Of a stretch of DNA of 64,000 nucleotides, positions 56,826 through 64,000 are shown piece after piece. Numbering within the stretch: the stretch's first letter is position 1; each line of letters opens with the position of its first letter. Source of the stretch: Actinacidiphila acidipaludis (lineage in GTDB: Bacteria > Actinomycetota > Actinomycetes > Streptomycetales > Streptomycetaceae); NCBI RefSeq assembly GCF_019890725.1, contig NZ_JAINZZ010000020.1, positions 1 to 64,000 of the forward strand, written 5' to 3'. The notes beneath the pieces are model-generated. The model worked only from the letters and a program-made list of their open reading frames with translations, was not told the origin of the DNA and did no database searches. The translations under genes were made by a program, and so were the position numbers.

Positions 56826-58262
56826 GTGACCGAACTCCGTACTCTGCGCAACTACATCGACGGAGAATTCCGCGACGCCGCCGACGGCCGGACCACCGAG
56901 GTGATCAGCCCGGTGACCGGCCAGGCGTACGCGAAGGCGCCGCTGTCCGGGCAGGCAGACGTGGACGCGGCGATGGCCGCGGCCGCCGCCGCCTTCCCCG
57001 GCTGGCGCGACACCACGCCGGCCGAGCGGCAGAAGGCGCTGCTGAAGATCGCGGACGCGGTCGAGGCGCGGGCCGACGAGCTGGTCGCGGTGGAGAGCGA
57101 GAACACCGGCAAGCCGATCGGGCTGACCGCGAGCGAGGAGATCCCGCCGATGGTCGACCAGATCCGCTTCTTCGCGGGCGCCGCCCGCATGCTCGAAGGC
57201 CGCTCGGCCGGCGAGTACATGGAGGGCATGACCTCCATCGTCCGCCGTGAGCCGGTGGGCGTCTGCGCGCAGGTCGCGCCGTGGAACTACCCGATGATGA
57301 TGGCCGTCTGGAAGTTCGCGCCGGCCATCGCCGCGGGCAACACCGTGGTGCTCAAGCCGTCCGACACCACGCCGGCCTCCACCGTGCTGCTGGCCGAGAT
57401 CCTCGGTGAGGTGCTGCCCAAGGGCGTCTTCAACGTGGTGTGCGGCGACCGCGACACCGGCCGGATGATGGTCGAGCACCCCGTTCCGGCGATGGCCTCC
57501 ATCACCGGCTCGGTGCGGGCCGGCATCGAGGTGGCCGGCTCCGCGGCCAAGGACGTCAAGCGCGTCCACCTGGAGCTCGGCGGCAAGGCGCCCGTCGTGG
57601 TCTTCGAGGACGTCGACATCCCGAAGGCCGTCGAGGACATCGCGGTCGCCGGGTTCTTCAACGCCGGCCAGGACTGCACCGCCGCCACCCGCGTGCTGGT
57701 GCACGAGTCGATCCACGACGAGTTCACCGCCGCGCTGACCAAGGCCGCCGCCGACACCAGGACCGGCCTGCCGGACGACGAGGACGTGCTGTACGGCCCG
57801 CTCAACAACGCCAACCAGCTCGCGCAGGTCACCGGCTTCATCCAGCGACTGCCCGCGCACGCCAAGGTGCAGACCGGCGGTCAGCGGGTCGGCGAGAGCG
57901 GCTACTTCTTCGCGCCGACCGTCGTCTCGGGCCTCAAGCAGGACGACGAGATCATCCAGCGCGAGGTGTTCGGCCCGGTCATCACCGTCCAGTCCTTCAC
58001 CGACGAGGACCAGGCCGTCGAGTGGGCCAACGGCGTCGAGTACGCGCTGGCGTCCTCGGTGTGGACCAAGGACCACGGCCGGGCGATGCGGATGTCGAAG
58101 CGGCTGGACTTCGGCTGCGTGTGGATCAACACCCACATCCCGCTGGTCGCCGAGATGCCGCACGGCGGCTTCAAGCAGTCCGGCTACGGCAAGGATCTGT
58201 CCGGCTACGGGTTCGAGGACTACACCCGCATCAAGCACGTCATGACGTCCCTGGACGCCTGA
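56826..58262 (+). CDS. Aldehyde dehydrogenase (gamma-aminobutyraldehyde type)
   Basis: 478 aa from GTG 56826. NAD(P)-dependent dehydrogenase: LELGGKAPVVVFEDVDIPKAV (catalytic Glu region) and FFNAGQDCTAATR with the catalytic Cys; PWNYPMMMAVWKFAPAIAAGN in the nucleotide site. It fits oxidation of gamma-aminobutyraldehyde made by the divergent aminotransferase. A second similar gene lies at 62213. Confidence 0.9.
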   Translation: MTELRTLRNYIDGEFRDAADGRTTEVISPVTGQAYAKAPLSGQADVDAAMAAAAAAFPGWRDTTPAERQKALLKIADAVEARADELVAVESENTGKPIGLTASEEIPPMVDQIRFFAGAARMLEGRSAGEYMEGMTSIVRREPVGVCAQVAPWNYPMMMAVWKFAPAIAAGNTVVLKPSDTTPASTVLLAEILGEVLPKGVFNVVCGDRDTGRMMVEHPVPAMASITGSVRAGIEVAGSAAKDVKRVHLELGGKAPVVVFEDVDIPKAVEDIAVAGFFNAGQDCTAATRVLVHESIHDEFTAALTKAAADTRTGLPDDEDVLYGPLNNANQLAQVTGFIQRLPAHAKVQTGGQRVGESGYFFAPTVVSGLKQDDEIIQREVFGPVITVQSFTDEDQAVEWANGVEYALASSVWTKDHGRAMRMSKRLDFGCVWINTHIPLVAEMPHGGFKQSGYGKDLSGYGFEDYTRIKHVMTSLDA

Positions 58263-58293
58263 CCGCCGGTCGCCCGACCTCAGGATGCCGGAT

Positions 58294-58337
58294 GCCCTGG
58301 CGGCGGAGTGCGGACGACCGCACCCCGCCGCCAGGGC
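58294..58337. terminator. Strong bidirectional terminator
   Basis: A 13-bp stem GCCCTGGCGGCGG (58294-58306) with CCGCCGCCAGGGC (58325-58337), continuing after one mismatch to GTGCGG/CCGCAC around ACGA. Between convergent genes. Confidence 0.85.
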
Positions 58338-58362
58338 GCCGGCGGTTCGCCGGGCGCGGGTC

Positions 58363-59052
58363 TCAGGCGCGGGACCGCCGCGCCATCACGCGCCGCAGCG
58401 CCGGCAGCCGGTTGGTGGTGACCGCGTCCACGCCGAGCGCCAGCAGCCGCGCCATCGACCGGTCCCAGTCCGCGGTCCAGGCGCCCACCAGCAGCCCGTG
58501 CTCCCGGGCGAAGGCCACGGTCGCCGGCGTCACCAGGCCGAAGCGCAGGTTCAGCCAGCGCGGCCCGAGCCCGGCCAGCAGCGCATCGGCCGGCAGCAGC
58601 GACGTCTTCCAGGTCATCGCGATCTCGGCATCGGCGTCCAGCGCCCGCACGCCGCGCATCGCGGGCAGCTCCCCGCAGTAGTAGACGCGTTCGCCCACCC
58701 CCGCGGCCGCGACCGCGGCGACCGACGGCGCAGCCTGTCCGGCCTCGGTCAGGTCGAGCAGCATCCGGCCCGCGGCACGGCCGTGCAGGACGTCCAGGGC
58801 GTCCGCCAGCGGCGGCACCCCGCCACCGGTGTGCTTGAGGACCTCGTCGTAGGTCAGCGAGGCCACCGGCCGGTCGTGTCCCCACAGCCGTTCCAGGGTG
58901 GCGTCGTGCAGCAGCACCGGCACGCCGTCCCGGGTCACCCGGACGTCCACCTCCACCACGTCGGCGCCCTTGGCGAAGGCCGAGAGGACCGACGGCAGCG
59001 TGTTCTCGCGGTGCACGTACGGATCGCCGCGGTGGGCGACGGCGAGCGCCAT
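58363..59052 (-). CDS. Glycerophosphodiester phosphodiesterase
   Basis: 229 aa. GDPD-family TIM barrel: the N-terminal AHRGDPYVHRENTLPSV carries catalytic His, Arg and the Glu-Asn pair; then VEVDVRVTRDGVPVLLHDATL with the catalytic His and metal acids. Hydrolyses glycerophosphodiesters to glycerol-3-phosphate and an alcohol. No signal peptide, so cytoplasmic. One base separates its start from the adenosine-deaminase-like gene stop. Confidence 0.92.
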   Translation of the reverse strand: MALAVAHRGDPYVHRENTLPSVLSAFAKGADVVEVDVRVTRDGVPVLLHDATLERLWGHDRPVASLTYDEVLKHTGGGVPPLADALDVLHGRAAGRMLLDLTEAGQAAPSVAAVAAAGVGERVYYCGELPAMRGVRALDADAEIAMTWKTSLLPADALLAGLGPRWLNLRFGLVTPATVAFAREHGLLVGAWTADWDRSMARLLALGVDAVTTNRLPALRRVMARRSRA

Positions 59053-59053
59053 C

Positions 59054-60109
59054 TCAGCTCCAGGACGCGGTGTACGCGTCGATCTCCGCGGCGAGCCGGG
59101 CCCTGCCCGCCGGGTCCATGAACGACGCCTCCACCGCGTTCTTCGCCAGCGCCGCGACCCCGGCCCGGTCCAGGCCCAGCAGCCGGGCGGCCACCGCGTA
59201 CTCGGTGTTGAGGTCGGTCCCGAACATCGGCGGGTCGTCGCTGTTGACGGTCACCAGCACGCCCGCGGCGACCATGTCCCGTATCGGGTGCTCGTCGAGG
59301 ACGCGGACCGCGCGGGTGGCGATGTTGGAGGTCGGGCAGACCTCCAGCGGGATGCGCCGCTCGGCCAGGTGCTCCAGCAACCGCCGGTCCTGGGCCGCGC
59401 TGGTGCCGTGGCCGATCCGCTCGGCGCCCAGCTCCCGCAGCGCGTCCCAGATCGTCTCGGGGCCGGTCGTCTCCCCGGCGTGCGGGACGCTGTGCAGGCC
59501 GGCCGCGCGCGCCTGGTCGAAGTAGGGCTTGAACTGCGGGCGGGGGACGCCGATCTCGGGTCCGCCCAGGCCGAACGACACCAGCCCCTCCGGCTGCAGG
59601 CCGAGCGCCAGCCGGGTGGTCTCCTCGGCCGACTGCAGTCCCGCCTCGCCGGGGATGTCGAAGCACCAGCGCAGCGTCACGCCCAGCTCCGCCTCGGCCG
59701 CCTTGCGGGCGTCCTCGATGGCCTCCATGAAGGCCTCGCCCGGGATGCCGCGGTGGGTCGAGCTGTAGGGGGTGACGGTCAGCTCGGCGTAGCGGATGTT
59801 CTGCCGGGCCATGTCGCGGGCCACCTCGAAGGTGAGCAGCCGGACGTCCTCGGCGTCCCTGATGAGGTCCACCACCGACAGATAGACGTCGATGAAGTGC
59901 GCGAAGTCCCGGAAGGTGAAGTACTCGGCGAGAGCCGCCGGGTCGTCGGGGACGGCGGAGTCCGGGTGCCGCGCGGCGAGTTCGGCGACGATCCGCGGCG
60001 AGGCGGACCCCACGTGGTGGACGTGCAGCTCGGCCTTCGGCAGCCCGGCGACGAAGGCGTCCATGCTCCCGGCGGCGGCGGGAGAAGTGCCGGGTGCGAG
60101 GTCGCTCAT
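59054..60109 (-). CDS. Adenosine deaminase family protein (possibly aminodeoxyfutalosine deaminase)
   Basis: 351 aa. Zinc-dependent deaminase barrel: AELHVHHVGSASP (the family HxH, but HVGS instead of the usual LDGA/L), SVPHAGETTGPETIWDAL with catalytic His-Ala-Gly-Glu, RIGHGTSA, and VNSDDPPMF with the metal Asp pair. The altered first motif resembles the actinobacterial aminodeoxyfutalosine deaminase branch; in S. coelicolor the syntenic enzyme (SCO5662 as I recall) acts in the futalosine menaquinone route. Adenosine deamination is the other reading. ATG start; operon with the phosphodiesterase. Confidence 0.87.
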   Translation of the reverse strand: MSDLAPGTSPAAAGSMDAFVAGLPKAELHVHHVGSASPRIVAELAARHPDSAVPDDPAALAEYFTFRDFAHFIDVYLSVVDLIRDAEDVRLLTFEVARDMARQNIRYAELTVTPYSSTHRGIPGEAFMEAIEDARKAAEAELGVTLRWCFDIPGEAGLQSAEETTRLALGLQPEGLVSFGLGGPEIGVPRPQFKPYFDQARAAGLHSVPHAGETTGPETIWDALRELGAERIGHGTSAAQDRRLLEHLAERRIPLEVCPTSNIATRAVRVLDEHPIRDMVAAGVLVTVNSDDPPMFGTDLNTEYAVAARLLGLDRAGVAALAKNAVEASFMDPAGRARLAAEIDAYTASWS

Positions 60110-60194
60110 GCGGGGGGTCCTTCCGTGGATGCGGTGCCGGTCGGTGCCGGTCAGCCCATCGTAGACGGGCTCCGGCGGGCACCCCCGGACGGAC

Positions 60195-61799
60195 TCAGCG
60201 GCGCACCGCGTCCAGCGCCAGCAGCGCGACGTGCAGCGACAGACACGACTCGACCTGGTCGAGGTCCACGCCGAGCACCGACTCCACGCGCCGCAGCCGG
60301 TCGTAGAAGGACGGCCGGGACAGGTGCGAGGCGTCCGCCGCCGCGGACTTGTTGCGGCCGCACGCCAGGTAGACGCCGAGGATCCGGACCAGGTCGGTGC
60401 CGTGCTCGGCGTCGTGGGCCAGCAGCCGGCCCAGCTCCCGCTCGACGTAGGTCTGCAGGCGGGCGTCGTCGCGCAGCAGGTGCAGCAGGCCGCGCAGCCG
60501 GATGTCGGGCAGCCGGTAGTAGCCGCGGGCGCCCCCGTCGTGCTCGCCGCCGTGCTCGGCGGCGTCCGCTATCTGCGCGGCCTCCAGCAGCGAGCGGCGG
60601 GCGTCGCGCAGCGCCCCCACGCACGATCCCGCCGCCATCAGGCACGGCGGGCCGCTCTTGAGCCCGGCCGCCAGCCCGTCCAGCACGGCCTGCTCCTCGT
60701 CGTGCGGGCCGAGCGAGACCAGCACGCCGACCGTGCCGTCGTCCAGCGCGCCGACCAGGGCGCTCAGGCCGCGCTCGCGCACCGCCAGGGCCGCGCTCTC
60801 GGTGAAGTCGCGCAGCCGCGCCTGGGCCTCCAGGGCCGCCGAGGGCGGGCCGCCGCGCTGCCGCAGCATCACGCCCACCAGCCGGCGGCCCTCCAGCGGC
60901 ACGCCGAGCGCCCGCGAGCGCAGGCCGACGTCGGAGACGGTCAGCGCGTGGGTGAGGATGCCGGACAGCAGGGTGCGGTGGGTCTGACGCTCCAGCGACT
61001 CCCGGTCGCGGTCCAGCAGCCGGCCCAGCGCGAGCGTGGCGGCCGCGCGTTCCAGCAGCACGGTGTGGGTCCCGGGCCCGTCGGCGCCGACCAGCACCAG
61101 CCGCCCCCAGTCGCTGCCGCGCGCGCCCACGGCCGTGACCAGCCAGCCCGAGCGGGCGTCGTGGCCCGTCCTGCCCGCGGGCGCGACGGCCCGGGAGCGG
61201 CGCTCCCAGGCGTCCAGCAGCACCTGCGGGTCCTGCCCTGCCGGGTCGAAGGCCAGCACCTGGTGGGAGAGGTTCTCCAGCACGGCGGGAGCGCCGGCCA
61301 TCCGCGCCACCTCGCGCAGGATGTCGGCGGGCTCGGCGCCCTCCACGGCCAGCTCGTTGAAGGTCTGGTGCACGGCCTCCGAGGCCCGCAGCCGCGTGTA
61401 CTGGGCGTTCAGCACCAGGGCGTGCACGGCCTCGGTCACCGCGACGAACCGCACCTCCTTGCGCAGCGCCACCAGCGGCAGCCCGCGCCGCTCGGCCGCC
61501 CGCACCAGGGGCTTGGGCAGGTCGTCGGCGTAGCGGCGGCCCAGCTCCACGATCAGGCCCGCCGCGCCGACGTCGGCCAGGGTGTCGGCGTAGGCGGCCA
61601 GCGCCCGCCGGTCGTCGGGCAGCATCACGCCGGTGGTGAGCACCAGTTCGCCGCCGCGCAGCATCCCCGCGATGTCCGCCAGCTCGCTGACGTGCACCCA
61701 GCGCACCTCCGCGGCCAGCCCCTGGTGCCCGGCCAGCACGACGGGACCGCCGAGGCGGACCGCGTCGAGCTCCAGGACTTCGGCGACGGTGGGGACCAC
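60195..61799 (-). CDS. PucR-family transcriptional regulator
   Basis: 534 aa from GTG 61799 (GGAGG 5 nt upstream); the frame is open back to 62183 but without a better start. The N-terminal PucR purine-catabolism domain reads VPTVAEVLELDAVRLGGPVVLAGHQGLAAEVRWVHVSELAD...GELVLTTG; a GGDEF-like middle follows, then a CdaR-type helix-turn-helix: YLACGRNKSAAADASHLSRPSFYDRLRRVESVLGVDLD. It is divergent from the second aldehyde dehydrogenase gene and probably controls it together with the polyamine transporter. Confidence 0.9.
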   Translation of the reverse strand: MVPTVAEVLELDAVRLGGPVVLAGHQGLAAEVRWVHVSELADIAGMLRGGELVLTTGVMLPDDRRALAAYADTLADVGAAGLIVELGRRYADDLPKPLVRAAERRGLPLVALRKEVRFVAVTEAVHALVLNAQYTRLRASEAVHQTFNELAVEGAEPADILREVARMAGAPAVLENLSHQVLAFDPAGQDPQVLLDAWERRSRAVAPAGRTGHDARSGWLVTAVGARGSDWGRLVLVGADGPGTHTVLLERAAATLALGRLLDRDRESLERQTHRTLLSGILTHALTVSDVGLRSRALGVPLEGRRLVGVMLRQRGGPPSAALEAQARLRDFTESAALAVRERGLSALVGALDDGTVGVLVSLGPHDEEQAVLDGLAAGLKSGPPCLMAAGSCVGALRDARRSLLEAAQIADAAEHGGEHDGGARGYYRLPDIRLRGLLHLLRDDARLQTYVERELGRLLAHDAEHGTDLVRILGVYLACGRNKSAAADASHLSRPSFYDRLRRVESVLGVDLDQVESCLSLHVALLALDAVRR

Positions 61800-62105
61800 G
61801 GGAACCTCCGGTCGGATGGCGAGGGGGGGCGGGTGGCGGGACCGCGGACGGACCCCTGGGACGGCCGGCCGCGGAACGCGCACACCGCACGGGAGTCCCC
61901 TCGGGGAGACCTGTACGGACGGTGACGGTCCGCGGGCCGGACGGGCCGCGGTGCCACCCGGTGCGCCGTCACTGTGTAAGGCCGGAACCGCCGGTTCCTT
62001 GCGGACTGCGGGTTGGCCCGGCCCCGGCCTGCCCGGCAGCGTACGGCGTGCCGCCATTCGCTGGCGAGTTGCGATACACACAGATTTCGTCGCGTAACCA
62101 AAAGG

Positions 62106-62126
62106 CAACAACGGAATCCCTTGTTG
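62106..62126. promoter_or_regulatory. Candidate operator between pucR and the aldehyde dehydrogenase gene
   Basis: CAACAA (62106-62111), 9-bp spacer, TTGTTG (62121-62126): a perfect inverted repeat. A second near-palindrome CCAACCCAGGGTTTGG is at 62155-62170. Both lie within 110 bp of the ALDH start in an AT-richer stretch of the 413-bp divergent region (61800-62212). Confidence 0.45.
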
Positions 62127-62212
62127 AGGGCCGCCTGCTCTGCCAGGATCGGCCACCAACCCAGGGTTTGGCCACGCTGCCAAGCGAGACGCGGCGAGCG
62201 AGGGGACACGGG

Positions 62213-63736
62213 ATGAAGCACGTGACGGACGTGGCGGAACGCTTCGGCGCCGCCGCGCAGTTCGTCGGCGGCCGGGCCGTCGAGGGCACCGGCGAGAGCA
62301 CGTTCTCCGTCGTCGACCCCGCCTCCGGGCAGCCCGTGTGGACCTACCGTACGGCGGGCCGCGACGACGTGGACGCCGCGGTGGCCGCGGCGAAGGCGGC
62401 GTTCCCCGGGTGGGCGGCGGCGACCCCGGGGGAGCGGTCCCAGGTCCTGTACCGGCTCTCCCGCGTCCTGGAGGACCTCGCCGGGGACCTGGCCCGCACC
62501 GAGACCCTGCAGTGCGGCAAGCCGATCAGGCTCAGCACCGAGTTCGACGTCCCCGGCACCGTCGACAACACCGCCTTCTTCGCGGGCGCCGCCCGCCACC
62601 TGGAGGGCCGCGCCGCCGCCGAGTACAGCGCCGACCACACCAGCCACGTCCGGCGCGAGCCGATCGGCGTCATCGGGTCCGTCGCGCCGTGGAACTACCC
62701 GCTGCAGATGGCCGCGTGGAAGATCCTCCCGGCGATCGCGGCCGGCAACACCATCGTCCTCAAACCGTCGGAGCTGACCCCGCTCACCTCGCTGATGTTC
62801 GCCGCGGCGGCCGTCGAGGCCGGGCTGCCGGACGGGGTCGTCAACATCGTCACCGGCACCGGGCCGGAAGCGGGCGAACCCCTCGTCGCCCACCCCGACG
62901 TGGCGATGACCTCCTTCACCGGCTCCACCGCCGTCGGCCGCCGGATCGCGGAGCTGGCGGCCGGCGGCGTCAAGCGGCTGCACCTCGAACTCGGCGGCAA
63001 GGCGCCGTTCGTGGTCTTCGACGACGCCGACCTGGCGGCCGCCGTGCACGGCGCGGTCGCCGCCGCCCTCATCAACGGCGGCCAGGACTGCACCGCGGCG
63101 ACCCGCGCCTACATCCAGCGCCCGCTGTACGACGCGTTCGTGGCCGGGGTCGCCGACCTGATGCAGGACGTGCGGCTCGGCGACCCCGCCGACCCCGGCA
63201 CCGACCTCGGCCCGCTGATCTCCGCCGCCCACCGCGACCGGGTCGCCGCGGTCGTGGAACGCGCCCGGGCCTACGCCGACGTCGTCACCGGCGGCGCGGC
63301 GCCCGGCGGCGCCCTGGCCGACGGCGCCTACTACCGGCCGACCCTGCTGACCGGCGCCCCGCAGGACAGCGAGGCGGTGCAGCGGGAGATCTTCGGGCCG
63401 GTGCTGGCCGTGCTGCCCTTCGACGCCGACGACGAAGGGCTGGCGCTCGCCTCCGACACCCCGTACGGCCTGGCCGCGTCCGCGTGGACGCGGGACGTCT
63501 ACCGGGCCGGCCGCGCCTCCCGCGCCCTGACCGCGGGGTGCGTCTGGATCAACGACCACATCCCGATCGTCAGCGAGATGCCGCACGGCGGCGCCAAGGC
63601 GTCCGGTTACGGCAAGGACATGTCCCTGTACTCGTTCGAGGAGTACACCCAGGTCAAGCACGTGATGTCCGACAACACCGGGGTCGCGCGCAAGGACTGG
63701 CACCGCACCGTCTTCGCAGACCGGTCACACCGGTAA
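62213..63736 (+). CDS. Aldehyde dehydrogenase, second of the region
   Basis: 507 aa from ATG 62213 (GAGGGG 9 nt upstream); the frame is open back to 61922 but that part is the promoter region. Catalytic Glu in LELGGKAPFVVFDDADL and catalytic Cys in GGQDCTAATRAY. It lies upstream of a polyamine-type binding protein, so gamma-aminobutyraldehyde or another amino aldehyde is a likely substrate. The frame has an extra 15 residues at the C-terminus. Confidence 0.9.
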   Translation: MKHVTDVAERFGAAAQFVGGRAVEGTGESTFSVVDPASGQPVWTYRTAGRDDVDAAVAAAKAAFPGWAAATPGERSQVLYRLSRVLEDLAGDLARTETLQCGKPIRLSTEFDVPGTVDNTAFFAGAARHLEGRAAAEYSADHTSHVRREPIGVIGSVAPWNYPLQMAAWKILPAIAAGNTIVLKPSELTPLTSLMFAAAAVEAGLPDGVVNIVTGTGPEAGEPLVAHPDVAMTSFTGSTAVGRRIAELAAGGVKRLHLELGGKAPFVVFDDADLAAAVHGAVAAALINGGQDCTAATRAYIQRPLYDAFVAGVADLMQDVRLGDPADPGTDLGPLISAAHRDRVAAVVERARAYADVVTGGAAPGGALADGAYYRPTLLTGAPQDSEAVQREIFGPVLAVLPFDADDEGLALASDTPYGLAASAWTRDVYRAGRASRALTAGCVWINDHIPIVSEMPHGGAKASGYGKDMSLYSFEEYTQVKHVMSDNTGVARKDWHRTVFADRSHR

Positions 63737-63754
63737 TCCGGAAGGGCACCATCC

Positions 63755-64000
63755 ATGGAGCAGTACGAGCCCCTGACGCCGCCGCAGCGCGCGGCGACCC
63801 TGCGCAGCATGACGAACGGCCGCGGCGCCCTGGCCCGCCGGTCGCTGCTGCGCGCCGGCGCACTCGGCGCCGTCGCCACGGCCGGACTGACCGGGTGCGG
63901 GATCCCGGCCGCCGGCCGCACGGGCAGCAGCACCACGTCGACCGACCACTCCGCCACGGAGAAGGTCGTCGACTTCTCCAACTGGACCGAGTACATCGAC
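63755..64000 (+). CDS. Polyamine ABC transporter substrate-binding protein PotD-like (partial)
   Basis: 82 residues seen before the window ends. ATG 63755 with GGAAGGG upstream. Signal region: twin-arginine RRSLLRAGALGAVATAGLTGCG with a lipobox LTGC, so probably Tat-exported lipoprotein. After it, VVDFSNWTEYID is the start of the spermidine/putrescine-binding (PotD) mature domain. Follows the aldehyde dehydrogenase by 18 bp, likely the same operon. Confidence 0.85.
   Translation, partial: MEQYEPLTPPQRAATLRSMTNGRGALARRSLLRAGALGAVATAGLTGCGIPAAGRTGSSTTSTDHSATEKVVDFSNWTEYID

Overview
This window is high-GC actinobacterial chromosome, almost certainly from Streptomyces or a close relative in the Streptomycetaceae. 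The evidence is third-position G/C in nearly every real gene, frequent GTG starts, and a gene order (smc, glcP, ftsY, nsdA, amtB-glnK-glnD, ffh, rpsP-rimM-trmD-rplS, four tandem signal peptidases, yraN-yifB-dprA, whiG, rpsB-tsf-pyrH-frr-cdsA) that matches the conserved core of Streptomyces chromosomes as I remember it. No rRNA, tRNA or CRISPR array was seen.

Layout. 0.4-6.3 kb: a secreted CAP-domain protein, acylphosphatase, a small coiled-coil protein and Smc. 6.5-10.1 kb: glucose permease, the SRP receptor FtsY and a convergent primase/polymerase-domain protein. 10.4-16.3 kb: the developmental regulator NsdA and the ammonium module amtB-glnK-glnD behind a GlnR-like box. 16.4-30 kb: Ffh, an acetyltransferase, a DUF402 protein, a methyltransferase, ProRS, a SprT-like zinc protein, the rpsP-khpA and rimM-trmD operons, rplS with a strongly structured leader, and four type I signal peptidases. 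30-38.5 kb: yraN, yifB and a dprA gene split in two. 38.8-46 kb: whiG, a TetR regulator, an M23-like protein, rpsB, tsf, pyrH, frr and cdsA. 46-51.3 kb: rlmN and a TPP-riboswitch-controlled thiamine ABC transporter. 51.4-54.7 kb: a LOG-family protein and an ABC permease/ATPase pair. 54.8-64 kb: a likely polyamine/GABA catabolic region (aminotransferase, Lrp/AsnC regulator, two aldehyde dehydrogenases, PucR regulator, start of a PotD-like binding protein), with a phosphodiesterase and an adenosine-deaminase-like enzyme between.

The most unusual part is a 5,000-bp insertion (about 32978-37977) that splits dprA inside the conserved motif that precedes RNR. It carries two overlapping tyrosine-recombinase genes (410 and 827 aa), each with a complete R-K-H-R-H-Y catalytic set, and one opposite-strand cargo gene with a PD-(D/E)XK nuclease-like motif. 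A 10-bp inverted repeat lies just inside both ends, and removing exactly 5,000 bp restores dprA in frame. It resembles Tn554-type paired-recombinase transposons in logic, but no TnpC-like gene is visible and the cargo is an orphan nuclease-like protein, so a defence or element-maintenance role is possible but unproven.

The housekeeping genes link protein export (Ffh, FtsY, four signal peptidases), translation (S2, S16, L19, EF-Ts, RRF, ProRS, TrmD, RimM, RlmN), nitrogen sensing (AmtB, GlnK, GlnD) and development (NsdA, WhiG). Regulatory structures seen include intrinsic terminators, a GlnR box, a TPP riboswitch, a candidate L19 leader and a long hairpin ahead of pyrH.
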